The position numbers were made by a program, and so were the translations under genes. Below the pieces are notes generated by a model. It was not told the origin of the DNA. It saw only the letters and a list, made by a program, of their open reading frames with translations, and searched no databases. Shown piece after piece: positions 24,954 to 34,030 of a stretch of DNA of 64,000 bases; the stretch's first letter is position 1, and every line of letters begins with the position of its first letter. The DNA is taken from NCBI RefSeq assembly GCF_029277305.1, contig NZ_CP119526.1, one strand, 5' to 3'. The stretch is from Guptibacillus hwajinpoensis. Lineage in GTDB: Bacteria > Bacillota > Bacilli > Bacillales > Guptibacillaceae.

Positions 24954-26606
24954 CTATTCTTCGTTCATCCATAGTCTTAGTAGTTTCACAAATTCTTCTG
25001 GATCATTTTTTGCTAGACTCTCAATTTCTTCTTTACCAATTAGAAGCTCAGGAGTCATATCCACTTCACGTTCTTCCCTCGGCAAATAGTGATCTTCAGG
25101 TGCTGCAGCTGGAGCAGGTGCACTGTAGGATTGCTCGAACTCCATGTAGTCGTCTTCCTCTTCTTTTCTTCCGCGTCTACGAAATAGCATCATCATTCCG
25201 CCAATAAGGAGAATACCAACCCCGCCACCAACGGCATAAAAAACCCATGGTGGTACTGCACTAGTCATCGTTTGGAAGAATCCAGGTTGAGGCTCCACAT
25301 AACCTGGACGCCCTTTAAATTCATTCGCAAAAACAGAAATCCGCTCTTCTAGTGCTGGGTCTTCAAGTGGTACATCGCTTTCACTTAACGACGTACGGAC
25401 AACATTCTTAAGCACTGTGCGAATATCTTCTATTGAAGCAGCTGTTAGGGTTGTGGCATCATCTGCCACAGGTGGCTCTACACCAACATTTATCGTGATA
25501 TCATCGATAACATATGGACTTTCTTCAATCTCTTTATGAATTCGATTCACTTCACGATTTATACGGTCTTCCACTTTTTCGTAAGAACCGTCGCCCTGTG
25601 CATTCGGGTCATCAGCGTTATAATTGGGAATTTCACCTTCGTCCGTTCCAGTACCACTTTCAATGGCATTTGGATCTCCAGAATAGGATTCCCTGATTTT
25701 TTCAACGCTGATATCGATTCCTTCTCCAGTCTCTTCATCAACGGGTTCAACTAAATCTTCCGTTCGTTTCTCTTTTGTGAAGTCAACGCTCGTGATGACA
25801 GATACAACAACTTTATCCTGACCTAAGATCATTCCAAGCATTTGCTGTAGTTCTTTTTGCAAATCTTTTTCGATACCTTTACGAATGTCCTGCTGTTGTT
25901 GATAGGATGATAGAGTTGTATCAACTTGATTCTCGCCATAGTCAAATGCTGTACCGTTTTGGTCCATAATGACAATGTTCTCGACTGGAAGATTAGGCAC
26001 ACTTTTACTAATAAGATGATAGAGTCCCGTTATTTGCCCCTGATCAAGCTGAGCGCCAGGATCTCTTGTTACGACGACAGAAGCCGAAGCTGTGTCTCCT
26101 TCTTCATCTAACCAGACACTTTCAGCTGGAAGTGTAATCATTACTTTTGATTCATTAATGCCTGCGATTTGCTCAATTAAATAGCTGAGCTCATTTTGCA
26201 TTGCATCCCGCTCAACAACGTCGAACTGGCGATCCGTCATTCCCATCCCCATGTTCTCACTGAAAATGCTGTAATTAACATTACCGCTCTTCGGAATTCC
26301 TTCTGCTGCAAGACTGACTTTTAAATCAGATGCCTGATCGTTCGGTACACTGATGGTTGTCCCATCGGATGATACCTCTACAGGAATACCCTTCTGTTCA
26401 ATTGCTCCCTTAATTTCGCCCGCTTCCGTTGGCGTCAAATTCGAATAAATTGGCGTTAAATTTGGTTTAGACATCCAGAAAACAAGGAATAGAAGCAAAA
26501 GGAGAGTAAACAGAAATGTCCCTCCGATGAGCCACTTCGTTTTGTTTGAATAGCTGCCCCAGGTTTCTACCCAGCGACTTTTGAAATTAAGTAGTTGTTG
26601 GTTCAT
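24954..26606 (-). CDS. fliF: FliF MS-ring protein
   Basis: A 550-residue ring protein with two transmembrane helices (near residues 25-45 and about 450-470). A YscJ-like ring-building domain is present (LTPTEAGEIKGAIEQKGIPV). The large acidic middle insert and the C-terminal FliG-binding tail (ELLIGKEEIESLAKNDPEEF) are also visible. Full length compared with 536 aa in B. subtilis. Confidence 0.97.
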   Translation of the reverse strand: MNQQLLNFKSRWVETWGSYSNKTKWLIGGTFLFTLLLLLFLVFWMSKPNLTPIYSNLTPTEAGEIKGAIEQKGIPVEVSSDGTTISVPNDQASDLKVSLAAEGIPKSGNVNYSIFSENMGMGMTDRQFDVVERDAMQNELSYLIEQIAGINESKVMITLPAESVWLDEEGDTASASVVVTRDPGAQLDQGQITGLYHLISKSVPNLPVENIVIMDQNGTAFDYGENQVDTTLSSYQQQQDIRKGIEKDLQKELQQMLGMILGQDKVVVSVITSVDFTKEKRTEDLVEPVDEETGEGIDISVEKIRESYSGDPNAIESGTGTDEGEIPNYNADDPNAQGDGSYEKVEDRINREVNRIHKEIEESPYVIDDITINVGVEPPVADDATTLTAASIEDIRTVLKNVVRTSLSESDVPLEDPALEERISVFANEFKGRPGYVEPQPGFFQTMTSAVPPWVFYAVGGGVGILLIGGMMMLFRRRGRKEEEDDYMEFEQSYSAPAPAAAPEDHYLPREEREVDMTPELLIGKEEIESLAKNDPEEFVKLLRLWMNEE

Positions 26607-26627
26607 CTATTATCCATCCCTGACATA

Positions 26628-26924
26628 CTACATTTGCATACGCATGATTTCTTGATAGGACTCAATCACTTTATTCCTTACTTCTACAGTTAGATTAAGG
26701 GATAGCGAGGCTTTTTGAGATGCAAGCATAACTTCATGGACATCCTGTACTTCACCGGTAACGAGTTTGTTTGTCATTTGTTCAGACTGCACTTGGTTAT
26801 TGTTCACTTGTTTAATCGCATCTTGAAGCATCTGTCCAAAATCCGCCGTTGCTTCCCCTGAAGAAACAGCTGGTTTCTGCTGCTGTAGAGCCGGTAATTG
26901 CTGAAGTGCATTAATCGTGTTCAT
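26628..26924 (-). CDS. fliE: FliE rod-MS ring junction protein
   Basis: A 98-residue FliE. The core FGQMLQDAIKQVNNNQVQSE and the VQDVHEVMLASQKASLSLNL and YQEIMRMQM motifs are diagnostic. It sits between flgC and fliF, in the usual order. Confidence 0.95.
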   Translation of the reverse strand: MNTINALQQLPALQQQKPAVSSGEATADFGQMLQDAIKQVNNNQVQSEQMTNKLVTGEVQDVHEVMLASQKASLSLNLTVEVRNKVIESYQEIMRMQM

Positions 26925-26942
26925 GTTATCCTCCTAAGCTCA

Positions 26943-27389
26943 TCACTTACCTAATTCTAAGGCTTTCATATACATACTTTTTGTTGCGTTAAGCGCTGTA
27001 ACGTTTGCTTCATAGGAACGAGAAGCCGACATCATATCAACCATTTCCTTCACCATGTCAACATTTGGCATCTCAACATACCCCTCTTCATTCGCATCAG
27101 GGTGGGTTGGATTATAGACTGGCTTAGTTGGTGCTTGATCTTCTTTAATTGTTGCTACTTTTACGCCTTCTGAAGCTGCATTCCCCTTCCCCATAGCCGA
27201 CTGAAGCTGACTTTCAAATGAATGTTTTTGAAGCTCTACAACTTTTCTTTTGTACGGCTGCCATTCCCCATCAACTAGTTCAGAACGAGTTGTTTCCGCA
27301 TTCGCAATATTCGACGATACAACATCCATTCTAAGACGATTCGCCGTTAGCGCTGAGGCACTTGTATTGAATCCATTAAACAAATTCAC
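26943..27389 (-). CDS. flgC: FlgC proximal rod protein
   Basis: A 148-residue rod protein. The N-terminus is NTSASALTANRLRMDVVSSN followed by IANAETT. The C-terminus is GYVEMPNVDMVKEMVDMMSA and SYEANVTALNATKSM. Family length is about 150. Confidence 0.96.
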   Translation of the reverse strand: MNLFNGFNTSASALTANRLRMDVVSSNIANAETTRSELVDGEWQPYKRKVVELQKHSFESQLQSAMGKGNAASEGVKVATIKEDQAPTKPVYNPTHPDANEEGYVEMPNVDMVKEMVDMMSASRSYEANVTALNATKSMYMKALELGK

Positions 27390-27394
27390 TTCAG

Positions 27395-27787
27395 TTAACT
27401 CCCTCTAATAGCCGTTTGCAAATCACGGAACTGGCTGTTTGTTTTCTCAATCATTGCGTTGTACCATAGTTGATTTTTAGCAAGCTCTGCCATCTCAACA
27501 TCCATATCAACGTTATTTCCATTGGAATTATTCACTGTACTGTTATCTGTCTTGATAACGGTATTCGATCTATTTGTTTCGTTACTAAAAGGTACGTGTT
27601 TGGGGTTTGATTTGTAGCTTTGGAAGTTCTTGTTCATTGCTTCCTGTAGGTTATCTTGAAATGAAACGGTTTGACGTTTGTAATTAGGGGTGTCGACGTT
27701 CGATATGTTAGACGTAACGGTACGCTGTTGCATCATCGAAGCGTTCAGCGCTTGTTCAAGCGGATTAATTGATTTAAAAACATTCAC
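27395..27787 (-). CDS. flgB: FlgB proximal rod protein
   Basis: A 130-residue rod protein with the SNISNVDTPNYKRQTVSF motif. No in-frame ATG is available. The GTG at 27787 gives (M)NVFKSINPLEQALN, which aligns with the B. subtilis start MSLFSGTIQNLENALS. The GTG at 27799 is directly against AGGAGC and is less likely. This is the first gene of the long operon running to yaaR. Its promoter must lie in 27800-28000, where a minus-strand TTGACA (plus 27893-27898) is the best -35 candidate. Confidence 0.92.
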   Translation of the reverse strand: MNVFKSINPLEQALNASMMQQRTVTSNISNVDTPNYKRQTVSFQDNLQEAMNKNFQSYKSNPKHVPFSNETNRSNTVIKTDNSTVNNSNGNNVDMDVEMAELAKNQLWYNAMIEKTNSQFRDLQTAIRGS

Positions 27788-27945
27788 GAAGATTTTCACG
27801 CTCCTCGAAAAAATGGAATCTATTCAAAAAAATGGATTTATGGGTAAAATCATACTCATTCGACAATATTTTCGTTATTGCTAGCATAGCATTGTCAAAA
27901 ATAATAGTAAATGAGAGTTTTAACCTAATAAACGACTTTTTTCAC

Positions 27946-27974
27946 TTAATTTTTCCAATATTGAGCTGTATAAT
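27946..27974 (+). promoter_or_regulatory. Candidate sigma-A promoter for flhO-flhP
   Basis: A perfect -10 TATAAT (27969-27974) with a weak -35 TTAATT (27946-27951) at 17-nt spacing, 50 nt upstream of flhO. The region is a divergent intergenic space shared with flgB. Confidence 0.5.
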
Positions 27975-28026
27975 GGAAGTAATAAACTCTTAGTACGTTC
28001 TATAGTACTACGTTAGGAGCGAGTCC

Positions 28027-28845
28027 ATGTTCAAAGGTTTGTATACCGCTACATCAGGCATGATGGCAAGTGAACGAAAGCAACAATACCTCACAAACAA
28101 CCTATCAAACGCAGAAACACCAGGCTTTAAACAAGATGTCGCAGCACTTCGCTCATTCCCTGAATACTTACTGAAAGAGCGGAATACCAACACTTCTCAG
28201 GCGAACTCCTCAGTAGGAACACTTCAGACCGGTGTGTATACTCAAGAAGGCATTCCAAGCTTCACGAGTGGTGCATTAAAAGAAACGGGCAAGGTAACGG
28301 ATATGGCTCTTGTGGACGAAGGGCTTCCTGTTGATGAGGAAACAGGTAAAAAAGGCCTGCTTTTATTTGGTGTTCAGCTTGACGATAATTCGATTCGCTA
28401 TACAAGAAACGGAAATTTCACTGTTAATGAAGATGGATTTCTTACTACGAGCGAAGGATATCGTGTCGTAAATGAACAGCTACAGCCCATTCAACTAGCG
28501 GGCGAGTCTTTTTCGATGGAGAATGGGACGATCATTGAAGAGGGTGGCAATCAACAAAATCTTTGGATCGGTTACACCGGCGACCCTGAACAATTAACGC
28601 AAGAAGGGCACGGCGTTTTCGCATGGTCTGGTGAGGAAAATGCAGCACCGCAAAACGTAGAAACGACTAACTTTAATCAATTCTCCGTTAAGCAGGGGTT
28701 TCTTGAGGGCTCTAATGTAGATATGACCACGACAATGACGGATATGCTCAATACATATCGATTATATGAAGCCAATCAGCGTGTTCTTCAAACGTATGAT
28801 CAAAGCATCGATAAAGCCGTTAATGACATCGGCCGAGTTTACTAG
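28027..28845 (+). CDS. flhO: FlhO distal rod/hook-basal-body protein
   Basis: A 272-residue FlgF/FlgG-family rod protein. The N-terminus is FKGLYTATSGMMASERKQQY then LTNNLSNAETPGFK, and the C-terminal LEGSNVDMTTTMTDMLNTYR and NQRVLQTYDQSIDKAV are diagnostic. In B. subtilis flhO-flhP are unlinked to the fla/che operon (next to mbl). Here they are built into the locus, divergent from flgB. AGGAGC precedes the ATG. Confidence 0.92.
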   Translation: MFKGLYTATSGMMASERKQQYLTNNLSNAETPGFKQDVAALRSFPEYLLKERNTNTSQANSSVGTLQTGVYTQEGIPSFTSGALKETGKVTDMALVDEGLPVDEETGKKGLLLFGVQLDDNSIRYTRNGNFTVNEDGFLTTSEGYRVVNEQLQPIQLAGESFSMENGTIIEEGGNQQNLWIGYTGDPEQLTQEGHGVFAWSGEENAAPQNVETTNFNQFSVKQGFLEGSNVDMTTTMTDMLNTYRLYEANQRVLQTYDQSIDKAVNDIGRVY

Positions 28846-28856
28846 GAGGGATACGA

Positions 28857-29636
28857 GTGAATATCCAGATGGCAACTGCGTCCTCTTCATTAAGTCAGAC
28901 GCAAAAGAAAATGGATACGATCGCAAATAACATTGCGAACGTGAACACGGCTGGTTACAAAAGTCGAGAAGCAACTTTTCAAAATCTATTAACGAGAACG
29001 TACGAGAATCAGACTGGTGAAGCTACTGAACCTGGAAGGCAAACACCTGAAAACTTAAGGGTTGGCTTTGGCTCAAAGGTTGGTATAACATCACTTCGAT
29101 ACGAACAGGGATCTGCGCAAGAAACTGGTCGGGAGTTAGATGTAATGCTAGAAGGTGAAAATGTTTATTACCGCGTCCAAAACGGCGAGGACATTCATTA
29201 TACGAGAGACGGTTCGTTCGAATTTCAGAACGAAAACAATGCACTGACACTCGTTACGAGTAGTGGCAACGCCGTTCTTGATGTGAACGGAAATGCCATC
29301 ACTTTTGCAACGCCCCCTGGAAAGCTATCAATTTCTGATCAAGGGGACATTCAGGCTGAGAACGGCCAAACGTTCCAACTAAGCGTAGCGAAAATCAATC
29401 GCCCTCAATCTCTTGTGAATGAAGGTGGCAATGAATTCTCTCTAAATGCAGCAGATGGAAATGCAGTGGTCAGTGAAGAGTTCAAAACAAGACAGGGTTT
29501 CCTTGAAATGTCGAACGTCGACCTAACGAAACAAACGACGGATATGATCTCAACTCAGCGCTTGCTACAGTTTCAAAGCCAGGCAATCAAAATGGCAGAT
29601 GAGATGATGGGGCTTGCGAATACGATTAAACGATAG
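28857..29636 (+). CDS. flhP: FlhP distal rod protein
   Basis: A 259-residue flagellar basal-body rod protein that follows flhO by 11 nt. The motif KKMDTIANNIANVNTAGYKS and the C-terminal FLEMSNVDLTKQTTDMISTQ are typical. The start is GTG with GAGGG upstream. It completes the distal rod with FlhO and ends in a bidirectional terminator. Confidence 0.92.
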   Translation: MNIQMATASSSLSQTQKKMDTIANNIANVNTAGYKSREATFQNLLTRTYENQTGEATEPGRQTPENLRVGFGSKVGITSLRYEQGSAQETGRELDVMLEGENVYYRVQNGEDIHYTRDGSFEFQNENNALTLVTSSGNAVLDVNGNAITFATPPGKLSISDQGDIQAENGQTFQLSVAKINRPQSLVNEGGNEFSLNAADGNAVVSEEFKTRQGFLEMSNVDLTKQTTDMISTQRLLQFQSQAIKMADEMMGLANTIKR

Positions 29637-29645
29637 CTTAAACAC

Positions 29646-29674
29646 AAAACACCTCGCCGATGGCGAGGTGTTTT
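29646..29674. terminator. Bidirectional terminator between flhP and flgL
   Basis: A 13-bp perfect stem AAAACACCTCGCC / GGCGAGGTGTTTT with loop GAT. It serves flhP (plus) and flgL (minus) and ends 2 nt from the flgL stop. Confidence 0.93.
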
Positions 29675-29675
29675 G

Positions 29676-30554
29676 CTATCTTAGAAAATCTAGTAGAGAA
29701 GGCTGAATGATTTTGGCGCTTGATGCGAGTGTTGCCTGGTAGACGCTTTCTTCTGATTTCAGCTTCATGATCGCTTCTGCTAGATCTACGTCTTCATTTT
29801 TGGATAAAAAGGATTGAACCGAAATATTCTCGTCTTTCAATCGCTGGTTCATGCTTTCCACTCGCGATTGACGAGCACCCATACCCGTCCAGCTCGTCAG
29901 AATTTGATCTGAACCTTTTTGAACTTCTCCTAGTGCCGTGTTCATTTCTTCTGAGTTACCAGTCGTTAACGCCTGTGAAAAGCGATCAAGCGCTTTAAAC
30001 AAATTCACATCGTTATCAAACACTTCATCTGCACTTACGTTGAGTTTCACTTCACTAAAAGGCGAAATGCGTTGCTTCATTGAGCCATTATCATATTTAA
30101 GTTCACCGTTTGCTTCGATGGTAATCGGCTGGTCTGTTTTCTGACCATTAAAGATATATTTCCCATCAAGCTTCATGTTCGCTAGACCTTCTAGTTCTTC
30201 GCGAAGCTGCTTAAATTCTTTTGCCATTGTATCTAATTCATCTTGAGAATTTGTTCCACTTGATGCCTGAACACCAAGCTCATTCGCACGTTGAAACACA
30301 TTCGATACGCTAGATAGCGTGCGCTCCGTCATATCCATCCAAGACATTGCGTAATCTGTATTCCGTTCAAACTGTTCATTTCTTGCTAGTTGGGATGACA
30401 GCTTCAACGATTTCTCAGTTCCCATCGGATCATCAGACGGTTTGTTAATTCGTTTCCCAGTAGACACTTCTTGATTGGCTTTTTCTAGGTTAGAGAGATT
30501 TCGATTCATTTGAGTTGTCATGTTACTTGTTAGCATTTGCTGCGTAATTCTCAT
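29676..30554 (-). CDS. flgL: FlgL hook-filament junction protein
   Basis: A 292-residue flagellin-like junction protein. The N-terminus is MRITQQMLTSNMTTQMNRNL with VSTGKRINKPSDDP. The C-terminus is DLAEAIMKLKSEESVYQATL and ends KIIQPSLLDFLR. It caps the hook and joins it to the filament. It is cotranscribed downstream of flgK. Confidence 0.95.
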   Translation of the reverse strand: MRITQQMLTSNMTTQMNRNLSNLEKANQEVSTGKRINKPSDDPMGTEKSLKLSSQLARNEQFERNTDYAMSWMDMTERTLSSVSNVFQRANELGVQASSGTNSQDELDTMAKEFKQLREELEGLANMKLDGKYIFNGQKTDQPITIEANGELKYDNGSMKQRISPFSEVKLNVSADEVFDNDVNLFKALDRFSQALTTGNSEEMNTALGEVQKGSDQILTSWTGMGARQSRVESMNQRLKDENISVQSFLSKNEDVDLAEAIMKLKSEESVYQATLASSAKIIQPSLLDFLR

Positions 30555-30568
30555 TCCTCTACTCCTCT

Positions 30569-31888
30569 CTATACGCCCATACGGTTAATAATTACATCGA
30601 GTATTTCATCCGTTGTACTAATGTAGCGTGCAGCCGCATTGTACGCATGTTGAAATTGAACAAGGTTTGCCATTTCTTCATCCAACGATACACCGCTAAC
30701 CGACATCCGGTTATTATCTATGGATTGGAGAACAGATTCATGATTCGATACAGTTCTTTCGGAAGACTGTGCATTTGAAGCAAGACGGGTAATGAGCGTG
30801 CTGTAATAATCATTCACATTCGTTGTCACAGAATCAGTAGAACCCGCTAGCGGGAATGTAAACGTTTTGTTCTTTAAATCACTAATGCTTGAGGCAATAT
30901 CTCCATTGCTAATCGTGTCGTTTTTGGAAGAAGCTCCTATTGTTGAGGGGTTTGCTTTCACATCATTGTTGATTGAGATGCCTTCAAGGCCATTGCCAGC
31001 AGTAGTGAAAAGCGGTTTGCCTTGCTGCATCGTTCCATCGGCGTTTCTAATTAGGGAAAAACCAGATTCCATTAAATCGTTCAATCCACCCACTTCCCCA
31101 CCCGGAGAAGTAGCGTCCTTGCCGGAAATCAAAGTGTTGAACATCTCATTAAGATCACTCTGCATATTCTTTGTCAGAGTAATAGATTCTTGAATTCCTT
31201 TAAGCTTCCCGCCGACTACTTCGCCATCTGCAGTACGAACGAGCCCAGATAACTGATCCTTTAATAGATCGCGACGGTCCATTAAATCGTTCGCATTTCC
31301 ATCTTTCGAAATCTGCTTATTTAAACTCTCGATTTGCGAAGATATCGAGCTAATCTCGTTTTGAACCGCTGCTTCCTGCTTCACCAAACTATCTGTTAGA
31401 CTCGTAAGCCCTTTGTTGAACGATTTTGCTTGATCAAGAAGCTCTTCTGCACGTCCTACAACAACGGCGCGTGCTGCGGTACTATCAGGATTAGACGCAA
31501 GGTCTTCCCACGCTGACCAGAAGCGATCGAGCGACGCACTGAGACCATTTTCACCAGGCTCACCGGATAACGCCTCAATCTGCTCAAGCGTATCAAGCTT
31601 CATAGACTCTGAACCTAGCATCGAATTGCGTTCACGGTATTGACCGTCGAGATATTCTGAACGAATCCGTTCAATCGATTGAACACTTACACCAGTTCCA
31701 AGCTGAGAGGATGTGCTACCTGTTTGGTAAGGGTACGTGATCGGAGAAGTTGCCTGCATGTTCACGCGTTGTCTTGAATAACCGGGCGTATTTGCATTTG
31801 AAATATTGTGCCCCGCTGTTGTGAGAGCTGCTTGCTGGGTGTATAGACTTCTCTTTCCGACCTCTAATCCATGAAATGTTGATGTCAT
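30569..31888 (-). CDS. flgK: FlgK hook-filament junction protein, short form
   Basis: A 439-residue junction protein. The N-terminus is TFHGLEVGKRSLYTQQAALT with ISNANTPGYSRQRV, and the C-terminus is SGVSLDEEMANLVQFQHAYN then AARYISTTDEILDVIINRMGV. It is about 70 residues shorter than B. subtilis FlgK (507), with the reduction in the central surface-exposed region. Both terminal assembly domains are intact. Confidence 0.94.
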   Translation of the reverse strand: MTSTFHGLEVGKRSLYTQQAALTTAGHNISNANTPGYSRQRVNMQATSPITYPYQTGSTSSQLGTGVSVQSIERIRSEYLDGQYRERNSMLGSESMKLDTLEQIEALSGEPGENGLSASLDRFWSAWEDLASNPDSTAARAVVVGRAEELLDQAKSFNKGLTSLTDSLVKQEAAVQNEISSISSQIESLNKQISKDGNANDLMDRRDLLKDQLSGLVRTADGEVVGGKLKGIQESITLTKNMQSDLNEMFNTLISGKDATSPGGEVGGLNDLMESGFSLIRNADGTMQQGKPLFTTAGNGLEGISINNDVKANPSTIGASSKNDTISNGDIASSISDLKNKTFTFPLAGSTDSVTTNVNDYYSTLITRLASNAQSSERTVSNHESVLQSIDNNRMSVSGVSLDEEMANLVQFQHAYNAAARYISTTDEILDVIINRMGV

Positions 31889-31919
31889 TTCGTCACGTCC
31901 CTTTCCTTACCTGACTGCA

Positions 31920-32396
31920 TCAGGCCTTCGTATCAAAGTATCCTCTTGGTGCACCTGTAGACGGCTTTTGATTGGGCCTGCCGTAAGTGATCGATTGATC
32001 ACGAGGAGCTGTTAGATGACCAATCATATGATGGATAAACGCCATCGCATCTTTTAACAACTCTTCATTTTGTTCATTAAGTGATTTAAGCGTCTCAGCT
32101 TGCTTTTTTAACTCAGCTGCACGGCTTTCAACCATCCGTCTTACTGGAGGGCTAAGGAGATCAAGAACTCCTTTTAGCGTTTGTTCTTTATCGCCAGATA
32201 GCTCACCGGTCAGCTCCTGACGCCTCTCTTCTTTGTCACGCAGCTTCTGTAGAAGATCTTTCTCTGTTTTCATTACTTCCGTTAGACTTACCATATCCCG
32301 TTCAACGAGCGCTGCATGCTTCTGCTCCGACACCTTAATTAATTTCTCATGCACCTGAATCATCTCGCTCATTACGCTCAACAACTGTTGTCCCAT
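31920..32396 (-). CDS. flgN: FlgN export chaperone
   Basis: A 158-residue helical chaperone for FlgK/FlgL. The sequence begins MGQQLLSVMSEMIQVHEKLI and is rich in Lys, Glu and Leu. The C-terminal tail with PNQKPSTGAPRGYFDTKA is as in Bacillus FlgN (YvyG). The ATG at 32396 has AGGAGG nine bases upstream, so a longer frame to 32420 is rejected. Confidence 0.9.
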   Translation of the reverse strand: MGQQLLSVMSEMIQVHEKLIKVSEQKHAALVERDMVSLTEVMKTEKDLLQKLRDKEERRQELTGELSGDKEQTLKGVLDLLSPPVRRMVESRAAELKKQAETLKSLNEQNEELLKDAMAFIHHMIGHLTAPRDQSITYGRPNQKPSTGAPRGYFDTKA

Positions 32397-32410
32397 CGTG
32401 CCGCCTCCTG

Positions 32411-32671
32411 TTAGAACCACTTTTCAAACAGCTTCTCTGCTGTTTTCTGACTATCGACACGATACGTACCTTCTTCAATTTGCTTCTTAATCGCTGTTAC
32501 CTTGGCTTCGCGTTCCTGTTCAGTCTTCATGTCGTATAGTTCTCTCGCTTTATTAGAGATTTGGAGCTCATCTTCACGAGGAGCTTTTTTCGCCTGCTCT
32601 ACTTTCGTAACAGGATTATGCTTCTGGTAAGGGTTTACAATAGGCGGTACTGACGGTTTGTTCACGTTCAT
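32411..32671 (-). CDS. flgM: FlgM anti-sigma-28 factor
   Basis: An 86-residue anti-sigma factor with the FlgM core DELQISNKARELYDM and the C-terminal KKQIEEGTYRVDSQKTAEKL, which binds SigD. It is first in flgM-flgN-flgK-flgL and has its own sigma-D-like promoter upstream. This gives the autoregulated loop known in B. subtilis. Confidence 0.94.
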   Translation of the reverse strand: MNVNKPSVPPIVNPYQKHNPVTKVEQAKKAPREDELQISNKARELYDMKTEQEREAKVTAIKKQIEEGTYRVDSQKTAEKLFEKWF

Positions 32672-32751
32672 GCCCGGTCACCTCTCTCCGATAAATTATT
32701 AAACTACTCCTATTCTATTATTCGTACCCTAAATTGAGCATTCTACCGTTA

Positions 32752-32778
32752 TTATCGGAAATTTATCAAAAAAGTTAA
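32752..32778 (-). promoter_or_regulatory. Sigma-D-like promoter of flgM-flgN-flgK-flgL
   Basis: Minus strand: TTAA, exactly 15 nt, then TCCGATAA, close to the sigma-D consensus TAAA-N15-GCCGATAT. It lies just after the fliL stop. Confidence 0.65.
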
Positions 32779-32782
32779 CCGC

Positions 32783-33223
32783 TTACTGGATTTTAAAGTC
32801 TGTAATGAGAACTCGTTCGACTTGTCCATCGTGTAAAATCTTGTTTGCTTCTGCTTGAATCGTCTTAGCAAAATTCGTGAGCCCCTCTGAACCTTTTAAG
32901 TCGTCACGAGATAAACCAGCAAGTGTTGAAATGACGATCGCTTTCAGCTCTGGTGTTCGAACTTCGAGTTCTTTATAGCTCTTCTCGCTGTCCGCAAGTA
33001 AATTTAATTGAACAACAGCGTAATTTTCAGATGTTAAATTCGTTGTTAGCGGCTCCATGCTAAAGCTTCTTGCTGCAAGTTCTTCTGCCGTCGGTTCTTT
33101 CTCCTCCTGTGCAATCACTTCTTTTAAGTTGATATCCAGAAAGATTACGGCTGCTACCGCTCCTGCTCCAACAATACCAAGTGCCGCTAGGAGGATCATC
33201 AAAATCCGCTTCATCTTTTCCAC
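32783..33223 (-). CDS. fliL: FliL basal-body-associated protein
   Basis: A 146-residue FliL. It has an N-terminal helix (ILMILLAALGIVGAGAVAAVIF) and a stomatin-like periplasmic domain (ENYAVVQLNLLADSEKSYKEL, ending VERVLITDFKIQ). It associates with the stator. In B. subtilis fliL lies next to fliM. Here it follows motA-motB, its functional partners. Confidence 0.9.
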   Translation of the reverse strand: MEKMKRILMILLAALGIVGAGAVAAVIFLDINLKEVIAQEEKEPTAEELAARSFSMEPLTTNLTSENYAVVQLNLLADSEKSYKELEVRTPELKAIVISTLAGLSRDDLKGSEGLTNFAKTIQAEANKILHDGQVERVLITDFKIQ

Positions 33224-33232
33224 CTCATCATT

Positions 33233-34030
33233 CTAATTTTCAACGTTGTACGGGAGGATTAGTACTTCTACCCGACGATTTTTCGCTCTTCCTGCATCGG
33301 TTTTGTTTGTATCAATCGGTCGATACTCACCATAACCTGTAAAGCTATACAGCTCGGGCTTTAAGTTCTTATTCTTCAAAAGCTCAGTCATAAAATTAAG
33401 CGCGCGCTCGGAGCTTAAGTGCCAGTTTGATTGATACTGAGACGTTTTAATCGGTCGATTATCTGTATGACCCGTTACCGTAATCCGGCGTGGTGGATCT
33501 GTAACAAGAAGCGAGGATATTTCTTTCGCAAGTTCCTTCGCGTCACCAGTTAAATCCGCTTTCCCACTTTGGAACAGTGCCGCTTCTTTAATGGTGATGA
33601 GAAGACCTTCTTCTGTTAATTTCGTCTGTAAGAACGCATCTAGATCCTGCTTTCCAATATACGCGTCAATCCGATCTTTCAACTTCTCGAGCTTATTCAA
33701 ATCTTTCTCAAGCTCTTCTTCTGACTCTTCCTGTTCCTCTTTCTCTTTCTCTTTTTCTTCTTCTTTGTCCTCTTCAGGATCTTCCTCTAGACCTACAAAG
33801 GATCCCTCTTGAGGCTGCATTGTAGACGGTTCGCTTTCCATAATGCCTGTTCCGCCATTTAATACTTCTTCAAACGATTTCGTAATGGCTTCGTACTTTT
33901 TCACATCGACAGTACTCGCTGCAAATAAGACGATGAATAGTGCGAGAAGAAGCGTAAGCATATCCGCATAAGGAATGAGCCAGCTTTCATCAACGTGCTC
34001 TTCATGTTCCTCGTGCCTTTTCTTACGCAT
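33233..34030 (-). CDS. motB: MotB stator protein
   Basis: A 265-residue stator. The single transmembrane helix contains the ion-binding Asp in PYADMLTLLLALFIVLF. A very acidic Glu/Lys linker spans about residues 75-115. The OmpA-like peptidoglycan-binding domain follows (VTGHTDNRPIKTSQYQSN, GRAKNRRVEVLI). The basic/acidic N-terminus KKRHEEHEEHVDESWLIPYAD is like B. subtilis MotB. The Val in FIVL resembles proton-type MotB, but the coupling ion cannot be settled by reading. It overlaps motA by 8 nt. Confidence 0.95.
   Translation of the reverse strand: MRKKRHEEHEEHVDESWLIPYADMLTLLLALFIVLFAASTVDVKKYEAITKSFEEVLNGGTGIMESEPSTMQPQEGSFVGLEEDPEEDKEEEKEKEKEEQEESEEELEKDLNKLEKLKDRIDAYIGKQDLDAFLQTKLTEEGLLITIKEAALFQSGKADLTGDAKELAKEISSLLVTDPPRRITVTGHTDNRPIKTSQYQSNWHLSSERALNFMTELLKNKNLKPELYSFTGYGEYRPIDTNKTDAGRAKNRRVEVLILPYNVEN

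Noticed and set aside
33591..33812. Serine-rich 73-aa ORF on the plus strand
   Set aside because: It is the antisense shadow of the Glu/Lys-rich MotB linker. It has no ribosome-binding site, and the composition is explained by complementarity.
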